Below, one piece after another: positions 1-10,364 of a stretch of 64,000 nucleotides of DNA. Origin of the DNA: Quillaja saponaria (taxonomy: Eukaryota > Streptophyta > Magnoliopsida > Fabales > Quillajaceae); assembly GCA_029379385.1 (NCBI GenBank), contig CM055607.1:19406001-19470000 (forward strand), read 5' to 3'. The first letter of the stretch is position 1, and every line of letters begins with the position of its first letter. The translations under genes and the position numbers were made by a program. The notes below the pieces were generated by a model that saw nothing but the letters and a program-made list of their open reading frames with translations, made no database searches and had not been told where the DNA came from.

Positions 1-195
1 ATGAATTATGTAATAACACATATAAGTCCTTCTTAGAAAAAACTAATTGAGAAGATACTTTGGGTAATAAAATTAAGTATGCAATTAGGCAGGTCCTAGA
101 TCATTGTCTAACTTCTAAAGCGACGAAACAAGTCAAGAAACAAGTAAGAGATAGATATTGCTCCAAGCTTCTCAAAGACGTTTAGGAATTGAAGT
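1..195 (+). pseudogene. Pararetrovirus coat-protein fragment (plus copy)
   Basis: This segment is the reverse complement, with scattered substitutions, of about 5400-5580, where the minus-strand coat gene lies. It carries the basic stretch between the conserved coat core and the zinc-knuckle region. It starts before the window, and its homology to the coat gene ends near 180. Sequence homologous to the RT gene takes over by about 203. The coat-to-RT join therefore omits the zinc knuckle, movement, protease and N-terminal RT regions, and is a deletion or recombination breakpoint. Confidence 0.75.
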
Positions 196-943
196 GCTAA
201 ACATAAACAATGGAATTATCTTGAGTCTCAAGAAAATAGAAATAGAACAACAAGAAATAGAATTCTTAGGATTAAAATTAAGTCCTAAAGGAATCCAATT
301 ACAAGATCATATTGTTGTTAAAATAAAAGATTTTCCTAATAACATTATAGACAAAAAACAACTACAAATTTTTTTAGGAATATTAAATTATGGCAAAAAT
401 TTTATAAAGCATTTATCCAAAAAGGAAAATTCTTTACTAGAAAAACTCAAAAAGAATAAACAATTCTTTTGGAAAGAAAAAGATTATTTATTAGTCTAAA
501 AGATAAAAGATGAGATAAATAATCTCCCTTCAGTTTATTTTCCTAGACAAGGAAATAAATTAATATTAGAAACTGATGCCAGTGAAGAACACTAGGGAAC
601 AGTTTTAAAAGTAATAATAAATAAAGAAGAAAAAACTTGTGGCTATAATTCAGGTAAATTTAAGCCCAATGAAATTAATTATATTATTTATGAAAAAGAA
701 CTCTTAGCCATAAAAAATGGTTTAAAGATATTTCACATATTTCTTGCACCAGAAAAATTTCTTATTCGTACTGATAATCAATCAGTAAAGAATTTTCTTA
801 AATCAAGAAAAGGAGAGGAGAATCCAAAAACGATTCGATGGTATAATTATATTTGTCAATATTCTTTTGATATAGAACATATCAAAAGTAACAAAAATTT
901 TCTTGCAGATTTTTTAAGTAGGAATGAGCCAGAAGAAGGATAA
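196..943 (+). pseudogene. Pararetrovirus RT C-terminal part and RNase H (plus copy)
   Basis: The first part matches the RT thumb region, with the motif 'IEFLGLKLSPKGIQLQ', and is the inverted counterpart of about 2691-2930. From about 565 the RNase H domain follows, with 'ETDASEEH', 'YEKELLAIKNGLKIF', 'IRTDNQSVKNFL' and the end motif 'NFLADFLSRN'. The RT catalytic core is absent here. Stops at 497-499 and about 593 interrupt the frame. The order RT then RNase H, followed directly by another frame, is normal for this virus family. It is non-functional. Confidence 0.8.
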
Positions 944-2350
944 AGGTAAAAAACCTTTAACCGAATCTACAGGCGAATGGACAAATATCAAACCAAAAGC
1001 AAGGGTAAATCCTAAACAAGGACAATCCAACCCTAATATTTTACAAATTCCTTTTCATGGAACGATGCACCAGCATATTCCAATAATATTCTCCAAAATA
1101 TGTATAGTAGACCACTATACTATTATCCACCTCATCCTATGACCTACAACATTCAGTATGCTTAAAACCCATTAAGTCAGCCTGTGTCCTATGCACAAAC
1201 AGTGCAAAAGGCAGAAAAAGTTAATTTCTGAGAAAAGAAAGAATAAGCTAAACAGGTTTCAAATTTCTTTAATCCTATATTACTAGAAAATGTATATGAT
1301 CTTAAGAATGGAGTATGAAAATCTCATATTCTTGAAAAGAAATCAGCTTTCAGAAAATATATGGGAAAGGTAACTGAAAAATTGGTTAGCTAAGCCAACA
1401 TCTTAAAAAATTTTAAAATCCTAACTAAAAAAGTGCTTAAAAAAGTAAGATGGGACAAATAAGTTAATTTTGAACAAATTAACACTATTCTTGAACTTTC
1501 AGAACTATTGGATAGCCAGCAAGACCATGACCCAGTATTTCAAAAAGTTAAGAGAATCAGTCTCTACGAAAAACTAAGATGATTCTCCAAACAAAATTAT
1601 CTTCCAGAATTATCAGCAGCATAGACAATGCTCATCACTTCAAATTAATGAAAAAATTAGAACAATTTTCTTTTAATATTCATTTATCTTCAAATTATTG
1701 GAATATAATCAATATTCCAAAATTAACCTTCTGTGCTTCTTATGATGGTCTTGATACAGAAAGTGTCGAGATGAGATTCATTGAAACAATTATCCTAGAA
1801 AAGGATAAATTCGATAAAATTTCATGGTTATATTCTTTTTTCAAAATCATGATTCTCTATCATGAAAAATGAGTCAAGTTATATGTATACCCTTAATATT
1901 GCAAGTATAATGAGATATTGTCAAAGAGAAAAAATTTTATCAGCCTTATTAGATCTGCATTTTAACTAAATCTGTGGATCAAGATTTTGATCTTTTCAAT
2001 GATGATGAAACTCTGGGAGCCAGACAGATTATCACAGGAGATCAATATTATGTTAAAGGTCTTCGACAATTAGTCAGAAAGGTAAATTTCATTGAAAGTG
2101 AAGATTTCTTTACTATAACATATGAAAAAAGAATATTTGCTACAATGCTTCCAGTACAATACAAGAGATCTAAGGAACAGAGAGATCTTAGTGATCAACT
2201 ATTCAGAAAATAAATCTCTTCTAGGTAGAAGGCTTTGAAGATTTAATTACTGATGCTGAAATGGAGCAAGACTTAGCTAACAGAGTAGACAACAATGACA
2301 GCAGAAGTGATGGTGCTACCACATTTAACAATATTACAGAACACAATATT
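924..2350 (+). pseudogene. Pararetrovirus last reading frame, broken
   Basis: Overlapping the end of RNase H, a lysine-rich start ('MSQKKDKGKKPL') opens a region with coding character in pieces at 924-1142, 1579-1872 and 1974-2213, separated by stops and frame changes. By position (after RNase H, before the promoter) it corresponds to the last viral frame, which in many caulimovirids encodes the transactivator/inclusion-body protein. No diagnostic motif confirms that, so the role is inferred from order only. A short lysine-rich piece at 2368-2559 overlaps the upstream promoter region. Confidence 0.5.
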
Positions 2351-2567
2351 GAAAATATGATGGAACCATGACAGTAACCGCTCCACCACCACAAGATGAC
2401 AAGTTATTATCTAAAGAAGACAGACAGATGGCAAGTCAATATTTGAAAGAGACATCCCAGTTAAAGAAAGATAAGTCTTATCTTACTTTAGGTAAAGAAA
2501 TCTACTTTACATCTAATAAAGTAGATTCCTTTTTATCTCTTGTAATAATTAAGTTGTAAAATTTTCC

Positions 2568-2690
2568 TATAAATAGGGGAGATGCTTATACATTTAGGAT
2601 CATCTTCCAACATCCACTCTCCCTCACCATCTTGTATACACCTTCCCTCACCATCTTGTTTATTCTTTTGTATTTTTCTAATAAAGGTTT
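2568..2690 (+). promoter_or_regulatory. Pararetrovirus promoter and polyadenylation signal (copy C)
   Basis: A canonical TATA box (TATAAATAGG, 2568-2577) is followed by a leader with repeated CCCTCACCATCTTG. An AATAAA signal lies at 2680-2685, about 110 bases downstream of the TATA box. The surrounding 250 bases are shared with two minus-strand copies at about 7130-7370 and 7480-7720. Here the sequence then joins inverted RT sequence at about 2691 instead of continuing to a primer site. Confidence 0.65.
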
Positions 2691-3560
2691 TTCCTTTTTG
2701 GATAAATCCTTTATAAAATTTTTTCCATAATTAATATTCTTAAAAACTTTGTAGTTATTTTTTGTCTACAATGTTATTAGGAAAATCTTTTATTTTAACA
2801 AGAATATAATCTTGTAATTGGATTCTTTTAGGACTTAATTTTAATCCTAAAAATTCTATTTCCTGTTTTTCTATTTCTATTGTCTTGGGATTCAAGATAA
2901 TTCCATTATTTATGAAAATATCTCTGATTTTTTCTAAATGTTTTCTATGTTCTTTTTATGTTTTAGAAAAGACAATAACATCATCTATATAGACAATACA
3001 AAAATCTTTAATGTCTTTAAAGATATTGTCCATCCATCTTTGAAATATTTGTAGAGCATTACATAGACCAAAGGACATAATGATCCATTGGTAATATTCG
3101 TATTGAGCACTAAAAGTAGTCAATGACTTTGACTCTTCAGTTAGCTTTAATTGCCAAAAATTTGATTTGCAATCAAATTTACTAAGATACTTAGCATGTC
3201 CTGTTTGATTAACAAGAACATCCTTTCTTGGAATAAAATAACCATCAAACTCAAGATTTTGATTTAAGCTCTTATAGTTGATGACCATCCCTAGCTTTTC
3301 CTCTTCTTATCTCAGAGTGATTTCTCACCATAAAAGCTGGACTAGAATGAGGACTAGTAGTTTGTTCTATTAATCATTTTTCTAATAATTCTTTAATCTG
3401 AATTTCAAATTCGTCTATATCTTACCTAGTATAGACCATTGGTTTAAACCTAATGATTTTATTAGAATCAGACAATTTTAAACTATAATATCTTGGGTTT
3501 CTTTCCCATAATTGTAAAGGATCTTCACTAAAATTTGGTTTTAATTGTCTGTATAACCAG
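2691..3560 (-). pseudogene. Pararetrovirus reverse transcriptase (minus copy)
   Basis: The frame at 3288-2956 encodes the RT palm and fingers: 'FIPRKDVLVN', 'KFDCKSNFWQLKL', 'MSFGLCNALQIFQRWM' and the catalytic 'YIDDVIVF'. A stop follows directly, and the thumb region continues in a broken frame to 2691, where it ends at the inversion junction. RNase H is absent from this copy. The thumb part is duplicated in inverted orientation at about 203-425. It lies downstream of the protease at 4064-3585, as expected for a PR-RT polyprotein. Confidence 0.85.
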
Positions 3561-3584
3561 TGTGAAGTTTCTAAGGTTTGATTT

Positions 3585-4064
3585 TCACATTTTTTTTAAA
3601 AAAGGCTCAAATCCTTTATCACATCTATACTTATGTTCTACAAGTATAAGTATAGATACTCGAGATTCATTTAGAGTTAATTTTAAGAAATTATTATCTA
3701 ACTCTAAAGGAAAATATTTTTGTAAGAAATTATTTCCTAATAGTATGTCTCCATGCATTAAAAGGACACATAAGATTTTTAGTATAAGAAATTTTTTATT
3801 TCCTAACCAAATTGGTATATTCTTAGCTTTGTATTCTATAATAGTTTCTCTGTCATCTATTCCTTTAGCTAGAATAGGATGCTTCATTATTACCCATCTT
3901 TCTATAGGCAAAGCATTAATTCTACAAGTACTCGTTGTAGCAGCTGTATCAATTAAAACATCTAATTGATATGATTTATACCCTGAGAAATTGAAATTAC
4001 TTAAGATATAATTGTATTTTTTTTTCATTCTGATGAGAAAAAATGATGTATTCATTTTCTCCAA
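3585..4064 (-). pseudogene. Pararetrovirus aspartic protease region (minus copy)
   Basis: This 159-codon open stretch has a retropepsin-like active-site segment 'LDVLIDTAATTSTC', followed by 'GDILLGNNFLQKYFP', the usual flap and helix region of viral proteases. The residue after D-T is Ala where retropepsins normally have Gly. It directly precedes the RT region, and the linker between them is broken by stops. Confidence 0.7.
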
Positions 4065-4269
4065 TTAAAAGTTGATATACAATTATAGTTTTTAATTCTT
4101 CATTTCTTGAAGAATTATTGGAACTTGGCAGTATAGGGAAATTAACACTAGGATTTATTATCCTTTGACTATTTCCTATACTATTGTCTTTAGAGAATTC
4201 ATCTTCTTGAATTTCTCTTTGATTTTGACTACCAAAACTTATATTAGAAATTAATCTAGGCTAATTACT

Positions 4270-4840
4270 ACTACAGGATTTTCTATCCTTAAAGTAGAGA
4301 TTACTTCCTGAAGCTATAAATTCAACGGGTTGAACATTTCTTTGTTCCCTATTTCAGTTAAGTCTTTAATTAACCAATCAGAAAGGATTTCTAAATCCTT
4401 CCAATTTATTAGTCGTGGTTGAATTTCTGAATTAAATCCACGAGGTTCAATTATTTCAACAAACCTTTTATTAACTTTTTTTAGTTGATATTTGTGGGAG
4501 ATTTGTTAGTTCATAAATGAATTTATATTCTATAGCTAAGTCATTACTATTTTCTATCATTCCTATATTCTTAATTTTAAAGAATTCTGAATATTATGAT
4601 CATTAATTGATATAAAATAATTTGGCTTGATTTTAAGCCAAACTACTCAATGTAACTAAATTAGATAGAATTCCTCCTATAAAAGGATTCATAGGATCAT
4701 TTAACCTATTATTATACAGGATAGCTACAATAGGGGTATCTATTTCTTGACGAAATAAGGTTTTTATTTATATCTGGATTATCCCTATGTGGATATATCT
4801 AATTTTTGGAAATTTTTTCTAAGTCAAATATGTTTAATTC
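4270..4840 (-). pseudogene. Pararetrovirus movement-protein-like region (minus copy)
   Basis: In several frames this region gives fragments such as 'LNDPMNPFIGGILSNLVTL' and 'NDLAIEYKFIYELTNL', which resemble the central and C-terminal parts of caulimovirid movement proteins. It lies between the coat zinc-knuckle region and the protease. Stops and frameshifts are frequent. The family assignment rests on weak similarity and gene order. Confidence 0.4.
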
Positions 4841-5149
4841 AACTGTTCCTTCTTCTGAAGCTTTAGCAGTATTATTTTCTGCAAATTGCTCAAGATGTCT
4901 AGCATTCCAGAAGTTAAATTTAGATATCTTATAGATTTATTCTTTTGTTGGATTTCTTATACTTAAAGAAGACTCTTCTATCTGTATATTTTCTTTTATT
5001 ACATCTTCTAATTTTGTAATCTGCTGTTCAGAATTAGGGACTTCTTGAAACATAAAGGAAAATTTTGATTCACTATCTAAACTTTCTTCTTCATTAGATA
5101 TTTCATATAAGATAGATTCATTATCAGAGATTTCTTCTCTATAATAAAT

Positions 5150-6840
5150 TTCTAATTAGTTTTCTTCTAACATTTTTCTCATTTTTTTTTCACTTTTTCC
5201 TTTTTTAGGACATTGTGGGGTGTAATGACCTTCTTCATTATAGATATAACACTTACAACTTTTTCTAGTTTTTCAAGATTTTTGTTTTTTCTTCTCATAT
5301 TTTTTATGTGATTTAAACTTTCTTTGAGATCTTTTCTTTCACTTTTTTCATGTAAACCTTTTTGGTTTAGATCTATTACATCCAAATTTCCAATCGTTTT
5401 TAAGAAGCTTAGAACAATATCTATCTCCTACTTGTTTCTTGACTTGTTTAGTCGCTTTAGAAGTTAGACAATGATATAGGACCTGCCTAATTGCATATTT
5501 AATTCTATTACCTAAAGTATCTTCTCCATTAGTTTTTTCTAAGAAAGACTTATATGTGTTATTACATAATTCATTATATGGAGGACGATAACTTATGAAA
5601 ATACTGATTAAGCCAAAATTATGACTCAATAGCATCTAATTTATGATAATATTTTTGAAATTGTTTAAAGAAGTTTTATAATTCTCTGATATCACATAAT
5701 TTTATTTTTGTCAGAGTATAGTTTACTTCTGACTTTATATTTTGAGGATCCATATGTCCACAAATTATTTTTTTTTATAATATTAACAAATTCTTGTAAT
5801 ATTTTATCAAATGAGTTGAAGCTTTCAAGTAATTTTTTTTTCTAGGCTATTCCTTTTATAGAAATTTCTCATTTCCTAAAAAATTGCAAAGTGTCTCCTT
5901 GTAATAACTAATTATCGTAATGCATGGTCTAAAAATTTTTCTTTAGACCATGCATTACGATAATTAGTTATTACAATGGATAAGTATTGTGCCCATTCAT
6001 CTATGACTTTTTCGTAGTCATTTATAGGAACATTTGTTAGATCTAAATATGTTCAATTTACTGCAATATTTTGTTTGTTAAGTCATTTTTTCCAGTGACT
6101 ATAGAAATTTCAGAAGTTAAAGGCTTTCTATCTTCTTTTTCTTTAAGTTCATCTATCTGTTTCTGAGAATAGACTTTAGTTTCTGAATCTAGATTTAAAT
6201 GATCTAGTTATTCAACTTTTCTTTTACCTTTTTGTTCATATTTTTCTGCAAACATTGTTTCATTTTCAGAATTGTTTAAACTGTCATCATTGATTGTGAT
6301 TATATTTTCAGATGTAAATGATTATAGATTAGAATCACTTTCATCATTAGAAATATTTAATAATATTTCATAATTGTTTTGCTTCATTAATTGTTCGTTT
6401 TGAACAAATAAATCTTGCATCATACTTATTAATTTGTTTCTTTTTGTTATATCAGGTTGTTTGATATCTGATATAACGACTTGATATAACGACTCTTTCA
6501 ATATTCTATTATTTTGTTTTATAGATTCAAACTCTTGTTTAGAGTTTTTGTTAGGTTTTACTTGTTCTCTTAGAGTACATATATCAGTTCTATAATATAA
6601 CCTAGGAATTTCATGATCTTGCTAAACATGAGACTCGTTAATAGTTTCTAATATTTTTTTGTTAATTTTTTCAAAATTGAAAAGAGATAAATCTACCAAC
6701 GAGTTCAATACCCTACTTATACTACTAACAGATTTTCTTCTGTAATGTCTATGTGAAGATTATGATCATAAAGTTTTTCTTTTTTATCATCTCCTAAAAC
6801 ACACCTAACATATTCCATTCTGGATTGATTGTGGTTCCTA
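5150..6840 (-). pseudogene. Pararetrovirus coat protein (minus copy)
   Basis: A start-like stretch near 6835 ('MEYVRCVLGDDKKEKLYD') leads into an acidic N-terminal part, then the conserved coat core ('WAQYLSIVITNYRNAWSKEK' near 5985) and a basic region (5635-5348). A zinc-knuckle-like segment follows at about 5210-5250, 'CYIYNEEGHYTPQC', in which the second metal-binding Cys position carries Tyr. Stops and frame changes occur throughout, and a 35-bp inverted duplication interrupts the core at 5899-5976. The basic part is the source of the inverted fragment at 1-180. Confidence 0.7.
5899..5976. repeat. Perfect 35-bp inverted repeat with 8-base loop
   Basis: The arms are 5899-5933 and 5942-5976, identical as reverse complements over all 35 bases. 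The spacer is AATTTTTC (5934-5941). It lies inside the coat-protein region of the minus pararetrovirus copy. One arm is the natural coat sequence and the other replaces the coding sequence expected next, which suggests a templated local inversion. Confidence 0.95.
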
Positions 6841-7125
6841 AGACCTATTGAAGATTTATCTTTTCACTTCTTAAAACAGGTACACAACAACCTATCTTCG
6901 GCCTACAACACCCAACCAGAAGTTACTAATCTCTCAACATATAAGATTTTAATCAACCAAAAATAAAGAATATAAGTAGTAATAAAGATGAGGAAAGTAA
7001 AACTTACAGAGAATAACTTCAAATATTATTACAAAAGATTATCTATTATTAGTACAAGATATTAGTTCTGTTTCTTACAGGATATCAGTCTTGTTTCTTA
7101 CAGGCTATCAGTCTTGTTTCTTATA
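6841..7125 (-). other. Pararetrovirus leader between primer site and coat frame
   Basis: This non-coding stretch lies between the primer-binding site (7126-7138) and the coat-like start near 6835. It begins with short tandem repeats (7062-7130). No frame of note is visible. It fits the pregenomic RNA leader by position. Confidence 0.5.
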
Positions 7126-7130
7126 GGCTC
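7062..7130 (-). repeat. Three tandem ~23-bp repeats beside the primer site
   Basis: Three imperfect copies of a unit with core TTTCTTACAGG followed by (A/C)TATCAGTCTTG run up to the primer-site complement. A two-copy version lies at 7440-7486 next to the second primer-like site. Each unit itself resembles a piece of the primer-site flank (CTGATAT/CTATCAG), so they may have grown by slippage at the priming site. Confidence 0.75.
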
Positions 7131-7261
7131 TGATACCATTTACATAAACAGAGGCTGAAGTTAGGATTTTTACAAGAGATGAAAGGTGTATATAAGATTG
7201 TGAGGGAGAGTGGATGTTGGAAGATGATCCTAAATGCATAAGCATCTTTCCTATTTATAAG
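7126..7261 (-). promoter_or_regulatory. Pararetrovirus promoter and tRNA-Met primer site (copy A)
   Basis: Reading on the minus strand, a TATA box lies at 7261-7250 (CTTATAAATAGG). A leader of about 110 bases carries the block shared with copies B and C. At 7138-7126 is TGGTATCAGAGCC, the standard site complementary to the 3' end of plant initiator tRNA-Met used to prime reverse transcription. The coat-like frame follows downstream. Confidence 0.75.
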
Positions 7262-7482
7262 AAAATTTTATAACTTAATTATTACAAGAGATAAAAATGA
7301 ATCTACTTTATTAGCTGTAAAGTAGATTTTCTTACTTAAAATAAGATAAAGTTTATCTTTCTTTAGCTGTGATATCTCTCTCAAATAGTAATTTACTATC
7401 TATCTGTGTTATTCAGATAATAACTTGTCAGGATATTAATTTTGTTTCTTATTCTTACAGGATATCAGTTTTGTTTCTTACA

Positions 7483-7617
7483 GGCTCTGATACTATTCAC
7501 ATAAATAGAGATGGAAGATAGAATTTTTACAAAAGAGGAAAAGTGTATACAAGATGTTGAGGGGGAGTAAATGTTAGAAGATGATCCTAAATGTACAAGC
7601 ATCTCTCCTATTTATAA
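7483..7617 (-). promoter_or_regulatory. Second pararetrovirus promoter/primer-like copy (copy B)
   Basis: This is a diverged copy of the segment at 7126-7261: TATA box at 7617-7608, the shared leader block, and a degenerate primer site TAGTATCAGAGCC at 7495-7483. It lies about 355 bases upstream of copy A in the same orientation. This could be a terminal redundancy of an integrated genome or a tandem insertion. Confidence 0.65.
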
Positions 7618-8165
7618 AAATATTATACAACTTAATTATTATAAGAGATAAGAAACAATCTATTTTATTAGTTGTAAAGTATAAATTTTTGATCTAAAAT
7701 AAGCTAAGACTTATCTTTGTTTAGCTGGGAGATACCAGAGAATATATTAGAGACCGCAGAGATATTATCATCGAATGTATTTATGATAATTATTATTATT
7801 ATTTATTTAATAGTTGTATATGAGATAATGTATAATGCTATTGGTCTCAGATGTAAAATCTCAAATCAAAATACCCTAATTCCTCGTTCATTTTTAGGCA
7901 TCTCTCATCTCTGTGTATTGTTTCTTTTTGCATCCAGCTGTTGTCCTCCACCGCCCAAGGTCAACTCCAGCCACACGTTATGAACACCGCCGTCTGTGAA
8001 GCAAGAAAAGCTCTACAACATGGATTCCCTCCAAACCTCCTCAAATTGTTTCCTTTTCCCTCTTCAGTTGAAAAATCCTTTCTTTTGGGTTCTATTTTTC
8101 TGCGTTTTGCTTTAATATTCTGGTAGACAGCTTCTGTTTCTCTGTTCTACATAAAAAGTTCAACA

Positions 8166-8300
8166 ATGGCAAAGAAAGACTGCGAAGACATATAGTTCCT
8201 GACAGATCCCGTCAAAAAGTTTGAATCTTTTTGCCTTAAAGAAGCTAGTGAAGAAGAGGAACCAAGAAATTTAGCAAAGGAATTGAAGTGATGAAGTGGG
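8166..8300 (+). pseudogene. Unrecognised gene remnant, left of the LTR insertion
   Basis: An ATG in good context (AACAATGG, 8166) opens a frame with a stop after nine codons. It then continues as an acidic segment ('KEASEEEEPRNLAKELK') up to the LTR element at 8301. The upstream 250 bases are pyrimidine-rich, like a plant 5' UTR. The frame appears to resume, shifted, beyond the insertion at 10621. I do not recognise the family. Confidence 0.35.
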
Positions 8301-8517
8301 TGATAGATACCAAAATAAATAAAGGGCTAAATTATAATTTCAGTTGTTTAAGCAGGGGCATAATTGTATTTTTGAATTTTCCAAATGGGCTACTTAAGCT
8401 AGCTTCCCTGTATATCTCCTTTCTCTAATTTCTCTGATTTCTCTTCTTTTCTCTGATTCTTTCTCTTTCTTTTTCTAATTCCCTCAAATAACCATAAATA
8501 CCAAAAAGAATCTATCA
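8301..8517 (+). repeat. 5' LTR of gag-only element
   Basis: This 217-bp LTR begins TGATAGATACC and ends ATCTATCA. It lacks about 33 bases present in the other two copies, in the part corresponding to about 10205-10245. Confidence 0.85.
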
Positions 8518-8519
8518 AA

Positions 8520-8532
8520 TTAGTATCAGAGC
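8520..8532 (+). promoter_or_regulatory. Primer-binding site of gag-only element
   Basis: TTAGTATCAGAGC lies just inside the 5' LTR and differs by one base from the tRNA-Met site TTGGTATCAGAGC. The unmutated version, in inverted orientation, is at 10349-10364. Confidence 0.75.
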
Positions 8533-8547
8533 AATTGATTCTGGCAT

Positions 8548-10152
8548 TTGAATGACATTCACAGAACTTCAAACTTAGCATCAATGGCAAACATGTATAT
8601 ACATGATCAACAATTCAATCAACCAGGAGCGGATGTTGCTTCAGGATTCAAGAAAATGGAATTTCCATTTACTCAGCACAAAGATTGCATCACAAAATCT
8701 ATAGAAGCAATTCAAAGAGATCATCTACAGTTTGATGCAAGAAATACAGCTGCACACCATGTGTTTGACAAAATTGTACATAACAGTAGTTTCATTTCTT
8801 ACCCTTACCACACTTATTATGGAGCTCATTGTCACAATCTATCCTCAAGATTTTCTAGGGTTTGCTGTCCTAAATTTGAAGGAGATAATTTCAAAAAATG
8901 GTTGTATGAGGTAGAACAATTCTTTGAAATAAATGAAATACCTGAAAGCACAAAGGTAGAAGTAGTCTCCATGAATTTGGAAGGCAGAGCTTTACAATGG
9001 AATTATTCACATATGAGGTCTATGGCAAGAAGGTTTGTAAGCTAGGGACAGTACTTGAGGGAAATGATTTTGCAGTTTGCTCACAGTGAAGAACCAGTTG
9101 CTAAGCTGGAAAGACTAAAGCAAAATGGTTCTGTCCAAGCATATCAAGAACAGTTTGAGGTTATCTTAAATGAGGTAATTCTTTTGGAAACTCATGCTAT
9201 AAGCCTTTTCTTAAATGGATTAAATGATGAGATAAAAGCTGCTGTGAGGTGTTGTGAACCAAGAACCTTAATTGAAACTATGAGATTTGCCAAACTTCAT
9301 GAGAAAACTGTGAATGCCTTAAATAGAAACCAGTCGATGCTGCCTCCATTGAACTCTTCATTAGAAAAGGGTAATGAAGTGGCTGATATGGGCAATATTG
9401 TCTTGAATGAAAGATTGGCATATGCAAAAATTGAGTTGAAATTAAAACCCAAAAAGGACTCTAAATCTGGAAATAGTAGGAATTCTTACCAAGGACAAGT
9501 ATATTGTGGAGACAACACTGCTACAACTAAGGTTAAAGGTGTGATAGCCCATGTTGTTGAAGGTGGAGCTGATCAAGATAGAAATCTAGCAGTTGAAGCT
9601 TCTCATAAGGCATTTGATGAAGGTTTGACTCCAAATAAAGATGAAGTCCTTATTGAGAATGGTGATGATTTTGTGTATTTCCAAGTTGTAGTAGAATCAC
9701 AGTCTGAAATGGACGGTGAAATGATTTCTTTTGAGTACATAGGAATAGAGAAGAAGATTTCCGTATCAGTTATTGTCAAGTCTACCTTACTACATATTCT
9801 TTACCACGCTGGTGATAATATGATGGGTATCCAGAAATCAAAATCTGTGCAACACACATCCTGTAACACTCAATTTATGCATAAGGAATTCATAATTCTG
9901 ATTGAGATTACTACTATCACACAATATGAGAAGCAAATTTCTAGATGGGTGGATGAGAATGTATCTTCTCACATGGGGACACAAGCTCTAATGGCCAAGG
10001 TCTATGCCATCAGTAGAGAAGGACTGCCTGGAAGCTTGTTCGGCTTTGCAGCAACACTTGAGGACAAGTGTTGTTTGAGGAGGGGAAATTTGATAGATAC
10101 CAAAATAAATAAAGGGCTAAATTGTAATTTCAGTTGTTTAAGCGGAGTATAA
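8548..10152 (+). pseudogene. Gag-like protein of gag-only LTR element, one in-frame stop
   Basis: One frame runs 534 codons, broken only by TAG at 9043-9045. Residues about 108-300 match the plant retrotransposon gag domain: 'CCPKFEGDNFKKWLYEVEQF', then after the stop 'LREMILQFAH', 'VQAYQEQFEVI' and 'LFLNGLNDEIKAAV'. No zinc knuckle is visible. The C-terminal half (about 9480-10090) is rich in acidic residues and Val/Ile, matches no domain I recognise, and is still fully open up to the 3' LTR. A late stop or readthrough are both possible. An ATG at 8584 is an alternative start. Confidence 0.7.
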
Positions 10153-10340
10153 TTGTATTTTTGAATTTTCTAAATGGGCTACTTAAGCTAGCTTCCCTGT
10201 ATATCTGATTGTATCGATGATGGACATGGAAACTGCTCCTCCTTCTTCTAATTTATCTGATTTCTCGTCTTCTCTCTGATTCTTTCTCTTTCTTTTTCTA
10301 ATTCTCTCAAATTACCATAAATACCAAAAAGAATCTATCA
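10091..10340 (+). repeat. 3' LTR of gag-only element
   Basis: This 250-bp LTR has TGATAGATACC at its start and ATCTATCA at its end. It is preceded by the purine tract GAGGAGGGGAAATT. Confidence 0.85.
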
Positions 10341-10364
10341 AATAACCTGGCTCTGATACCAATT

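Larger units (their letters stand above)
1..7735. mobile_element. Rearranged endogenous pararetrovirus (Caulimoviridae) locus
   Basis: This block is an old integrated copy of a plant pararetrovirus. Coat, movement, protease, reverse transcriptase and RNase H segments are recognisable, with a tRNA-Met-type primer site and repeated promoter segments. The part from 1 to about 2690 reads on the plus strand and the part from about 7735 to 2691 on the minus strand, so two partial copies meet convergently at about 2691. Every long reading frame is broken by stops or frameshifts, so it is a fossil. On the minus copy the order coat - movement-like - protease - RT resembles cavemovirus/solendovirus-type genomes. 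The genus is an inference. Confidence 0.85.

Noticed and set aside
7740..7860. TATTAGAGACCGCAGAG and GGTCTCAGATG near the edge of the pararetrovirus, like the GAGACCG repeats at 16.7 kb
   Set aside because: Only two motif copies and no CACTA terminus, so too little to call an element.
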